Part shown: positions 1 to 5,381 of the stretch, piece after piece
Layout of the letters: each line of letters opens with the position of its first letter
Position numbering within the stretch: position 1 is the stretch's first letter
Made by a program: the position numbers and the translations under genes
Notes under the pieces: generated by a model
The model's input: the letters and a program-made list of their open reading frames with translations, nothing else
The model's database searches: none
Told to the model about the DNA's origin: nothing
NCBI GenBank assembly: GCA_002404055.1
Contig: DHIZ01000126.1
Span: forward strand, 1 to 6,624
DNA length: 6,624 nt
Source of the DNA: Chloroflexi bacterium UBA4733
GTDB taxonomy: Bacteria; Chloroflexota; UBA4733
Direction of reading: 5' to 3'

Positions 1-39
1 CGCGGTGCGCAGTGGCGCCAGTCTCGTCTCCGTGACCAT
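1..39 (-). CDS. N-terminal start of a gene running off the left edge (13 codons visible)
   Basis: On the minus strand an ATG at 39-37 opens a reading frame that stays open to the window edge, giving MVTETRLAPLRTA. A purine-rich stretch reading AAAGGGGG lies about 6 nt upstream of the ATG and can serve as a ribosome binding site. The ATG lies 54 nt after the stop of the oxidoreductase gene on the same strand, so it could be the next gene of that transcription unit. A short basic lead-in ending in 'LRTA' is common just before the first beta strand of Rossmann proteins such as Gfo/Idh oxidoreductases. Thirteen residues cannot identify a family, so that is only a guess. The existence of the gene rests on the start, the binding site and the spacing. 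Confidence 0.45.
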   Translation of the reverse strand, partial: MVTETRLAPLRTA

Positions 40-93
40 GTTGGCCCCCTTTCAAGTCTGGAATGCTCCCGAAGCCAGGCACTCGCCCGACGT

Positions 94-1002
94 TCAGCGA
101 CGGGCAACGGCCAGCGCCACCTCAGCGCCGGCGCTTTCGCGCGAGCGCAGCGCTGCCTCCTGGAAAGCGACTACCTCGATCAGTTCCTCGGCGGGGAGGG
201 GCGACCGGCCTGTCGTGAACATCTGCACGATCTGCTTCAGTAATTCGCGGTAGATATAGCGGGCGTCAACCTGGGAGGGCACGACGCGCCGCTCACCGAA
301 GGCGGTGAAGCCGTAGGCGTGCGCGCCGGCGCGCGTGCCGCGCAGCGTACCGATCCGCCCGTCATCCCAGACGCCGGTCACCACCTCCGCCCCCTCCTGA
401 AAGACGCAACGCACGGTTCGGCAGCCGGTGCCCAGCAAGGCATAGAGCATCTCCACGCCGTGGACGCCGTAGTGAAAGAGGCCGGGGTTGCGCGGGTGCA
501 GGGCGGCGGGGCTGTAGACATCGGCGCCGAGGAGGCGGCCCGTCTCCGCTGCCTGTTCCTGCATTCGCTGCACTTCCAGGCCATAGCGCAACGAGGAGGC
601 GCTGAAGATCGGCACGCCCCGCCGCTGCGCCGCCTCAACCAACGCCACAGCGTCGACCACCGAGGTGGTGAAGGGCTTGTCGATCCAGACCGGCAAGCCG
701 GCTTCCAGGAACGGCAACGCCCGCTCCCGATGCACGCTGCCGTCGTTGGCCTCGATCAGCACGCCGTCCACCTGGCCGAGGAGATCCTCCGGCCGGTCCA
801 CCAGGGGCACGCCTTCGTCCCGCAGCGTCTGCACGAAACCGTCGATGCGGCTCTGCTCCGTCACGGCCGACGGGCCGGACCAGGCGGCGACGATTGTCGC
901 GCCGTCGACCCACTGCTCCTCATCAATGCCGCGGTGGTTCAACCGGCGGCTAAACTGCACGACGTGGCTCGTATCACAATCTATGATCCCCAGACGAAAC
1001 AT
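94..1002 (-). CDS. Gfo/Idh/MocA-family oxidoreductase, 'DTSH' subgroup
   Basis: The 302-residue protein is probably a cytoplasmic NAD(P)-dependent sugar or cyclitol dehydrogenase. It has an N-terminal Rossmann-like half (about 1-125) and a C-terminal alpha/beta half. Visible landmarks are the first strand LGIIDCDTSH (4-13), the segment VDGVLIEANDGSVH (78-91) and WIDKP (106-110), which is the family's EKP motif with Asp for Glu. HYGVHGVEMLYAL (177-189) follows; its H181 sits where the family's active-site histidine is expected. The usual GxGxxG dinucleotide loop is absent and replaced by IDCDTSH, a variant I recall from Gfo/Idh-like proteins of Paenibacillus and other environmental bacteria. 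I chose the ATG at 1002 because the protein then begins directly at the first strand, and GGGAG lies about 11 nt upstream. An in-frame ATG at 1059 would add 19 atypical residues. Family membership is likely; substrate is unknown. No convincing promoter was found upstream. Confidence 0.85.
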   Translation of the reverse strand: MFRLGIIDCDTSHVVQFSRRLNHRGIDEEQWVDGATIVAAWSGPSAVTEQSRIDGFVQTLRDEGVPLVDRPEDLLGQVDGVLIEANDGSVHRERALPFLEAGLPVWIDKPFTTSVVDAVALVEAAQRRGVPIFSASSLRYGLEVQRMQEQAAETGRLLGADVYSPAALHPRNPGLFHYGVHGVEMLYALLGTGCRTVRCVFQEGAEVVTGVWDDGRIGTLRGTRAGAHAYGFTAFGERRVVPSQVDARYIYRELLKQIVQMFTTGRSPLPAEELIEVVAFQEAALRSRESAGAEVALAVARR

Positions 1003-1039
1003 GCTGCCTGCTCTCCCTGCTACGTGGCGGCGGCTACTC

Positions 1040-1066
1040 GCGTGCCGTGAGCATAGCACGGCGCGC
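1040..1066. promoter_or_regulatory. 10-bp stem-loop in the divergent gap 1003-1209
   Basis: GCGTGCCGTG (1040-1049) pairs with CACGGCGCGC (1057-1066) around a 7-nt loop, with nine Watson-Crick pairs and one G-T wobble. It lies 38-64 nt before the ATG of the oxidoreductase, so it would sit in that gene's leader if transcription starts further upstream. There is no T-run on either side, so it is not a classic terminator. The rest of the gap has AT-rich TATAAC at 1142-1147 and TTGCCA at 1112-1117, but their 24-bp spacing is too wide for a normal sigma70 promoter. I therefore do not call a promoter for either divergent gene. Function is unknown. Confidence 0.35.
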
Positions 1067-1209
1067 CACCCGCCTCGCCTCGTGCGGCAATCGGTGCGAC
1101 CGTGTGCTTCCTTGCCACCTGGTTCGATCCCGAGTCATCGTTATAACCGTGTGCGATACTACCACCGATGACGCTGAGCCGCGCGCTCAAGTGCTGAAAG
1201 GATTGACCG

Positions 1210-2067
1210 ATGGCGAAGCTCCCTTACCTGTACGAACACATGACCTGGCCGGAAGTTGATGAGGCGGCCGCGGCGGGCCGTTGCGCGCTGATTCCGGCCG
1301 CTACCATCGAGGACCACGGCCTCCACCTGCCGATCGACACCGACGTGGTCTGCGCGACCGCCGTGTGCCGGCGGGCAGCCGAACTGGCGCCGGAGGAAAT
1401 CGTGCTGTTGCCCTGTGTCACCTTCGGCTACAGCCCGCACCACGTCGACTTCCCCGGCACCCTGACCATTCGCTGGACAACCTTCGTCGAGTACGTGCTC
1501 GACATCACGCGCAGTCTCGCCCACCACGGCTTCCGCAAGATGCTCATCATCAACGGCCACGGCAGCAACCGTCCGCTCCTGGAGATGGCCGCCCGGCTGA
1601 CCGTCGTGGAGCGACCCGATGTCCACTGCGCCTTCAGCTCCTGGTGGGACCTGTACGATGTGCGCCAGGTGATGGCCGGGCTGCGCGAGTCCCCCGTCAC
1701 CGCCCACGCCTGCGAGCTGGAGACCTCCGTCTACCTGGCGGTAGACCCGAGCCGCGTCCGCATGGAACTGGCGGAAGCCGACACGAGCTATCCGGCCTCA
1801 CCCCATTTTTGGGGCGACCTGCTCGGTCAGAAACCCGACCCGAGCTTCAAGAATGCCCTCTGGATGACGGAGTACTGGAGCGTGGACAGCCGCAACGGCG
1901 TGAAGGGCGACCCCACGAAGGCCACCGCCGAGAAGGGGCGCGCGGTGATCGAGGCCGGTGGCCGCGAACTGGTGGAAATTGTGCGTGAATTGCAGGCACG
2001 GCCCATCCGTAACCGTTCACCGCACCAATCACATGCGCCGGAGCGTCCCTGGATCGCGCCGACGTAG
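1210..2067 (+). CDS. Creatininase-family metal-dependent hydrolase
   Basis: The 285-residue protein is a soluble hydrolase of the creatininase superfamily, whose members bind two divalent metals. Landmarks are LIPAATIEDHGLHLPIDTD (27-45), giving the expected ligands E34, H36 and D45; SPHHVDFPGT (75-84); INGHGSN (114-120), with H117; HACELETS (166-173), with E169 or E171 as ligand; and the late motif GVKGDPTKATAEKG (230-243). The set and its order are complete, and the length is slightly above the usual 240-260 residues because of a polar, probably disordered tail after about 262. The ATG at 1210 has AAAGGA at 1197-1202, 7 nt upstream. Family members cleave creatinine, act in mycofactocin or riboflavin-type pathways, or, as I recall for Thermotoga IolN, open an oxidised inositol ring. 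The neighbouring Gfo/Idh and aminotransferase genes favour a sugar or cyclitol substrate over creatinine. The superfamily call is firm and the substrate is inference. Confidence 0.92.
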   Translation: MAKLPYLYEHMTWPEVDEAAAAGRCALIPAATIEDHGLHLPIDTDVVCATAVCRRAAELAPEEIVLLPCVTFGYSPHHVDFPGTLTIRWTTFVEYVLDITRSLAHHGFRKMLIINGHGSNRPLLEMAARLTVVERPDVHCAFSSWWDLYDVRQVMAGLRESPVTAHACELETSVYLAVDPSRVRMELAEADTSYPASPHFWGDLLGQKPDPSFKNALWMTEYWSVDSRNGVKGDPTKATAEKGRAVIEAGGRELVEIVRELQARPIRNRSPHQSHAPERPWIAPT

Positions 2068-2094
2068 GATCACGCGGTGGTGCTCATACCGGCA

Positions 2095-2118
2095 ACCCAT
2101 CCAACCGGGGCGATGGGT
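2095..2118. terminator. Possible bidirectional terminator hairpin between convergent genes
   Basis: ACCCATC (2095-2101) and GATGGGT (2112-2118) form a perfect 7-bp stem with a 10-nt loop. It sits in the 69-bp gap between the stops of the creatininase-family gene and the binding-protein gene, where a shared terminator is expected. Neither side has a T-tract, so it is not a textbook intrinsic terminator. It may only stabilise 3' ends. Confidence 0.35.
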
Positions 2119-2136
2119 ACTGCGTCGCTCAGGCGC

Positions 2137-3582
2137 CTAGCTCTTGGTCAAGTTCGCGTTGATGAACGCTGTCGCCGCCTTGCTATAGTCGGCCACGCTC
2201 TGCGTGCCCTGGTCGAAAGGCGTGAACAGCTTTCCCAGTCCAGTGCTGACGTTGTTGAAATTCTTATACTTCAACATGCCCCAGGCGGAGACGTGCGAGT
2301 GTTGCGCCATGAGTTCGTAGGCGGTTGGGTCCACCCCGACTTTATCCGCGAAGGCCTTCTTGGCCAGGTCGGAAGCGCCGAGAACCGGGGAGATGGCGTA
2401 GTTGGCCGTCATGGGGAAGCGCCCGGCGTTCGCGGGTTGCAGGGTCCATTTTAGCAGTGTCCATGTCTGCACGGAGTGGGGCGACGTTGTGGCCATCAGT
2501 GGCTGCGTATAGCCACGACCGGAGATGTTCTCGGGCGCCGTGTGGGGCAGCGCGACGAGCCCCCACTTGAAGTTCTGCTTGAGGACGTAGCCATAGATCA
2601 CCTGCATGCCGATCTTGCCGCTGGTGAAGATATCGCCCTTGGCGCCGATCGACTTCACTTGCGCCGAGTCGGGTTGCACCTTGTACTTGTCGCGCAGATC
2701 CTTGAAGTACTGCAGCCCCTGGACCTGGCCCGGCTGGTCCAGTTGCGCCTTCTGGGTATTGTCGTCCCAGGGACCCTGCCCGAAGAAGGTGCCGCGCGTC
2801 ATGCCACCGGTATCGAAGCCGGCGATGGTACCGCCGAAGCCGAATTGGAGCTTATCGGGCTGCGTTAACTTCTGGGCGTCCTCAAGGAATAGCTCCATGG
2901 TCCAACTCTTGTCGGTAGGGTCGACCGGCGGGTGCGCTAAGCCGGCGGCATCGAACATGTCCTGGTTGTAGGCCAGGGCGTCCTGCGAGACCCCCACCAG
3001 CCCAAAACCCCAAAGCTTGCCCTTGTCCATAAAGGTGTCTACGGCCGGCCGGACCAGCACCTGATACGGGTCGATCTTGTCGCGCGCGAACAGGCTGGAG
3101 AGCTCCAGCAGCGCCTCCTCAAAGTCGCCCCAGGAACCCCAGCCATTCTGGAAGACGTCAATCGGCTCACCGGCAGCAATGCTTGTCTTCAGTTTCTCTT
3201 GAAGGGTCGTCCAGCTCGCGCCACCGGAGACAATCTCCACCGCCAGGCCGGGGTTCTGCTGGGCAAAGTCGGCGAAGATCTTCGATTCCGCATCGTGTCG
3301 CCCAATATCGTCGGGCGAGATGTACGTGATCAGCGTTCCCTTTGTGGGGGGAGCGCTGGCCGCGGCGGTAACCGTCGCAGTCTCGACGTGGGTCACCGTC
3401 ACCGTCGTCACCTGGGTGACCGCTGGCGCAGTCTCGACGTGGGTCACCGTCACCGTCGTCACCTGAGCGGCCGCCGACGGCGCCGTCGAACTACCACAGG
3501 CCGCCAGCAGGGCGATAGCCAGCCCTCCTGCCGCCGAAACACTGCCTCGCAAGAAGAGCCGTCGAGTCATGCTGTCTGTCAC
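2137..3582 (-). CDS. ABC-transporter solute-binding lipoprotein, sugar-type (family 1)
   Basis: The 481-residue exported receptor would capture a sugar-like solute outside the cell and deliver it to an ABC permease. The N-terminus carries a twin-arginine-like motif TRRLFLRG (R7-R8), a hydrophobic Ala/Leu stretch, and a lipobox LLAAC with C29 as the predicted lipidated residue. A Ser/Ala and Thr/Val linker follows, with a 17-residue unit repeated at 41-57 and 58-74. The binding fold starts near 82. Family landmarks include DVFQNGWGSWGDF, GKLWGFGLVG and LAYNQDMFDAAGL (YN at 205-206), then SWTMELFLEDAQKLTQPD. Length is normal for the family plus linker. I chose GTG at 3582 because GGGGAGGG ends 5 nt before it; ATG at 3570 is the alternative and leaves the signal intact, while TTG at 3597 would overlap the binding site. 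A strong promoter lies about 150 bp upstream. No permease or ATPase gene is in the window, so transporter partners must be elsewhere. Substrate is not readable. Confidence 0.9.
   Translation of the reverse strand: MTDSMTRRLFLRGSVSAAGGLAIALLAACGSSTAPSAAAQVTTVTVTHVETAPAVTQVTTVTVTHVETATVTAAASAPPTKGTLITYISPDDIGRHDAESKIFADFAQQNPGLAVEIVSGGASWTTLQEKLKTSIAAGEPIDVFQNGWGSWGDFEEALLELSSLFARDKIDPYQVLVRPAVDTFMDKGKLWGFGLVGVSQDALAYNQDMFDAAGLAHPPVDPTDKSWTMELFLEDAQKLTQPDKLQFGFGGTIAGFDTGGMTRGTFFGQGPWDDNTQKAQLDQPGQVQGLQYFKDLRDKYKVQPDSAQVKSIGAKGDIFTSGKIGMQVIYGYVLKQNFKWGLVALPHTAPENISGRGYTQPLMATTSPHSVQTWTLLKWTLQPANAGRFPMTANYAISPVLGASDLAKKAFADKVGVDPTAYELMAQHSHVSAWGMLKYKNFNNVSTGLGKLFTPFDQGTQSVADYSKAATAFINANLTKS
3376..3465 (-). 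repeat. 51-bp-period tandem duplication coding for the lipoprotein linker
   Basis: A 39-bp stretch at 3376-3414 recurs identically at 3427-3465, with a period of 51 bp. In the protein it encodes two copies of a 17-residue unit, VTTVTVTHVETA followed by a variable tail (PAVTQ in the first, TVTAA in the second). Nucleotide identity, including third codon positions, points to a recent in-frame duplication rather than selection on amino acids alone. The segment lies between the lipidated cysteine and the binding fold, so a length change alters only the tether. Confidence 0.9.
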
Positions 3583-3610
3583 GCCATCCCTCCCCAAAAA
3601 CTTCGCTCCC

Positions 3611-3640
3611 GTAGCGCTGGTTGGCCCAGCGCCACGCTAC
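3611..3640 (-). promoter_or_regulatory. Stable stem-loop in the binding-protein mRNA leader
   Basis: In the minus-strand transcript TGGCGCTGG pairs with CCAGCGCTA around the 5-nt loop GCCAA (3612-3634): nine pairs, one of them G-U. An alternative outer pairing, GTAGCG with CGCTAC (3635-3640 with 3611-3616), competes for the same 3' arm, so two exclusive folds are possible. The hairpin lies about 16 nt before the GGGGAGGG ribosome binding site, and a T5 run lies 11 nt past it, too far for a normal terminator. It could set mRNA stability or translation; no known riboswitch class is recognised. Confidence 0.45.
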
Positions 3641-3731
3641 CACGGCACGTACCTGACTTCGACTGCCTCGCGGACCGCCGCGCCGAATCATCACCCGCCC
3701 ATTGAGGTGTCTGCTGGATCATGTCATCTTT

Positions 3732-3744
3732 ATGATACCATCAT
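3732..3744. promoter_or_regulatory. Operator-like inverted repeat on the -10 box
   Basis: ATGAT-ACC-ATCAT is a perfect 5-bp inverted repeat with a 3-bp centre. It overlaps the -10 element of the lipoprotein promoter and lies between the two divergent genes. A repressor bound here could block both directions. The half-sites are short and may be coincidence, and no regulator gene is in the window. Confidence 0.3.
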
Positions 3745-3760
3745 GCCGTCTGGTTGTCAA
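3732..3760 (-). promoter_or_regulatory. Sigma70-type promoter of the solute-binding protein gene
   Basis: Read on the minus strand, a perfect -35 box TTGACA (3760-3755) is followed after exactly 17 bp by TATCAT (3737-3732), five of six matches to the -10 consensus. The predicted start of transcription is near 3725, giving a leader of about 143 nt before the GTG at 3582. It is the best promoter in the window and it points at the lipoprotein gene. On the opposite strand the same bases give TATGAT (3731-3736), a possible -10 for the divergent aminotransferase gene, but without a -35 at proper spacing. Confidence 0.75.
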
Positions 3761-3777
3761 CTGGACGTATTTTTGTT

Positions 3778-3784
3778 AGGAGGT
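3778..3784 (+). promoter_or_regulatory. Consensus Shine-Dalgarno sequence fixing the aminotransferase start
   Basis: AGGAGGT matches the anti-Shine-Dalgarno end of 16S rRNA over all seven bases and lies 6 nt before the ATG at 3791. It decides against the longer in-frame ATG at 3569, which would add 74 residues that resemble no aminotransferase sequence and would run through the divergent promoter. Confidence 0.9.
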
Positions 3785-3790
3785 ACACGA

Positions 3791-5122
3791 ATGCGAAACG
3801 CGACACGACTGGCTTTTTTTGAGGGTCCGAAAGCCGTCCAGGGCACTCCGAGGGACCTGTTCACCTGGCCGATCATTACCGCCGAAGATGAGACTGCCGT
3901 CCTGGACGTGCTGCGCCGTGGCGCGATGTCCGGCCTCGACGTCACCAAACAGTTCGAGCAGGAGTATGCAACCTGGCAGGGCAGCCGCTTCGCCCTGGCC
4001 ATGAGCAGCGGCACTGCGGCGCTGCAGAGCGCCATGTTCGGCTGCAAGGTCGGTGTGGGGGACGAGATCATCTGCCCGAGCGTCACCTATTGGGCCTCGG
4101 CGCTCCCCGCCTTCAGTCTGGGCGCGACCGTCGTGTTTGCCGAAGTGAACCCCGATACGCTGTGCCTCGATCCCAACGACATCGAACAGCGTATCACCGA
4201 GCACACGAAGGCGATCGTCGCCGTCCACTACCTGGGACACCCCGCCGATATGGACCCGATCCTGGCCATCGCCCGCCGACACGGCGTCAAGGTGATCGAA
4301 GACGTGTCACACGCCCACGGCGGCCGCTACAAAGGCCGGAAGGTGGGGACCCTGGGCGATGTCGCCGCGACCTCCCTGATGAGCGGCAAGGCGCTGGCGA
4401 CGGGCGAGGGCGGCATCCTCACCACCGACGATCGCGCAATCTACGAGCGGGCCATCGCTTTCGGCCACTACGAGCGTTTCGACGGGACGCTGAAAACAGG
4501 CGACCTGCGCGAGTACGCCGGGCTGCCTATGGGCGGCTACAAGTACCGCATGCATCAGCTCACCGCAGCCGTGGCGCGTGTCCAGCTCCGGCACTACGAC
4601 GACCGCATGGCCGAAATCCAACGGGCAATGCACTACTTCTGGGACCAGTTGGAAGACGTGCCGGGGTTACGCGCGCACCGCCCAGCGAAGGACTCCGGTA
4701 GCACGATGGGCGGTTGGTATGCTGCCCACGGCCTCTACCGCCCGCAAGAGTTGGGGGGCCTGTCGGTGACCCGCTATGCGCAGGCCGTGCGCGCCGAGGG
4801 CGCCCCGTGCAGTCCCGGTATGAACGCCCCCCTGCACCTGCATCCGCTCTTTAACACGGCCGACGTCTACGGCCACGGCAAGCCGACGCGCCTCGCCCAC
4901 GCCGACCGCGACCTTCGCCAGCCCAGGGGCAGCCTGCCGGTGAGCGAGCAAGTGGGCGCGCACACCTTCAGCATCCCCTGGTTCAAGCACTACCGCCCAG
5001 ACGTGATCGACCAGTACGCCGACGCCTTTCGGAAGTCGGCGGCACACTACCGCGACCTGCTCGATGGCGACCCCGGCAACCCGGCCCACCTGGGCGACTG
5101 GCACTTCTTCGCCCACGCGTGA
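3791..5122 (+). CDS. DegT/DnrJ/EryC1/StrS-family PLP aminotransferase
   Basis: The 443-residue soluble fold-type I PLP enzyme should transfer an amino group, usually from glutamate or glutamine, to a keto-sugar or keto-cyclitol. Landmarks are SSGTAAL (72-78), the PLP-phosphate loop; IEDVSHAHGG (169-178), with D171 expected to contact the pyridine nitrogen; MSGKALATGEGG (197-208), with K200 as the Schiff-base lysine; and YKYRMHQLTAAVARVQL (250-266). The opening LAFFEGPKAV and the length resemble the StsC/BtrR inosose aminotransferase branch (about 420 residues) more than the shorter sugar-nucleotide enzymes of about 370. This branch assignment is from memory. Met-Ser-Gly before K200 differs from the usual Ser-Phe-x-x-x-Lys. 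The gene is monocistronic as seen, divergent from the lipoprotein gene and convergent with the other aminotransferase. The superfamily call is secure; the substrate, and whether the direction is biosynthetic or catabolic, are open. Confidence 0.92.
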   Translation: MRNATRLAFFEGPKAVQGTPRDLFTWPIITAEDETAVLDVLRRGAMSGLDVTKQFEQEYATWQGSRFALAMSSGTAALQSAMFGCKVGVGDEIICPSVTYWASALPAFSLGATVVFAEVNPDTLCLDPNDIEQRITEHTKAIVAVHYLGHPADMDPILAIARRHGVKVIEDVSHAHGGRYKGRKVGTLGDVAATSLMSGKALATGEGGILTTDDRAIYERAIAFGHYERFDGTLKTGDLREYAGLPMGGYKYRMHQLTAAVARVQLRHYDDRMAEIQRAMHYFWDQLEDVPGLRAHRPAKDSGSTMGGWYAAHGLYRPQELGGLSVTRYAQAVRAEGAPCSPGMNAPLHLHPLFNTADVYGHGKPTRLAHADRDLRQPRGSLPVSEQVGAHTFSIPWFKHYRPDVIDQYADAFRKSAAHYRDLLDGDPGNPAHLGDWHFFAHA

Positions 5123-5167
5123 GTGGTGCGTATCCGGCAACTTCAACGCGCCTTCGGGCACGCGCCC

Positions 5168-5365
5168 GGCGACTGAAGTCGCGGGCTACACGATGCGAAG
5201 TCCACCTGCGCGGACTAAGCATGTGGCCATAACTTTGGCATGGGTCGCTCCAGAGGGGATAGGCTGCAAAAGCACGCCTTTGTTCTGGATACGTGCTTAG
5301 GTCAGCCGGCGAAGGCGGGTGCCCGCTTGCGGGCGTTTGCAATGGTAGCCGCGACTTCAGTCGCC
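5168..5365. repeat. Inverted-repeat intergenic element with nested palindromes
   Basis: The left arm 5168-5188 and right arm 5346-5365 are inverted copies that match except for one extra G in the left arm. Each arm contains the near-palindrome GCGACT-GA-AGTCGC. Inside lie AGTCC/GGACT (5199-5203 with 5212-5216), AAGCACG/CGTGCTT (5270-5276 with 5292-5298) and GCCCG/CGGGC (5321-5325 with 5330-5334). No convincing coding frame spans it. From memory, 'GACTGAAGTCGCGGGCTA ... AGTCC' blocks recur many times between genes in Chloroflexota and some other genomes, which would make this one copy of a REP- or MITE-like family; that needs a search. It fills most of the gap between two convergent stops and could end transcription from both sides. 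Confidence 0.7.
5321..5338 (+). terminator. Terminator-like hairpin inside the intergenic repeat
   Basis: GCCCG-CTTG-CGGGC is a five-pair GC stem, extendable by wobble pairs, followed after one G by TTT. It lies about 200 nt past the aminotransferase stop. The T-run is short, so this is only a candidate for ending plus-strand transcription. Confidence 0.3.
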
Positions 5366-5381
5366 AGGCGAGCTTCAACGC

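Noticed and set aside
319..1050. Open frame of 243 codons on the plus strand
   Set aside because: It lies antisense to the oxidoreductase gene; its translation is rich in Arg, Ala, His and Gly without family motifs, as expected for a shadow frame in GC-rich DNA.
1121..1131. GGTTCGATCCC, which looks like the T-arm of a tRNA
   Set aside because: The flanking bases pair poorly as a T-stem, there is no matching acceptor stem, anticodon arm or CCA in the expected places, so it is neither a tRNA nor a clear attachment-site remnant.
1099..1154. Direct repeat ACCGTGTGC at 1099-1107 and 1146-1154 as a possible operator pair
   Set aside because: The 47-bp spacing is not a whole number of helical turns, there is no symmetric half-site, and no promoter could be fixed nearby.
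1159..1707. Open frame of 182 codons on the minus strand
   Set aside because: It is antisense to the creatininase-family gene, whose motifs are complete; the translation shows no recognisable domain.
3754..3773. Plus-strand promoter TTGTCA with TATTTT for the DegT gene
   Set aside because: The spacer is only 8 bp, far too short; TTGTCA here is mostly the reverse reading of the minus-strand -35 box.
4090..4701. Open frame of 203 codons on the plus strand
   Set aside because: It is a shifted frame inside the DegT aminotransferase, very rich in Arg, with no domain signature or ribosome binding site.
5141..5381. 9-bp direct repeat CTTCAACGC at 5141-5149 and 5373-5381, as a possible target-site duplication around the intergenic element
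   Set aside because: The copies are 18 bp and 7 bp away from the element ends rather than abutting them, and a repeated 9-mer within 250 bp is not rare by chance.
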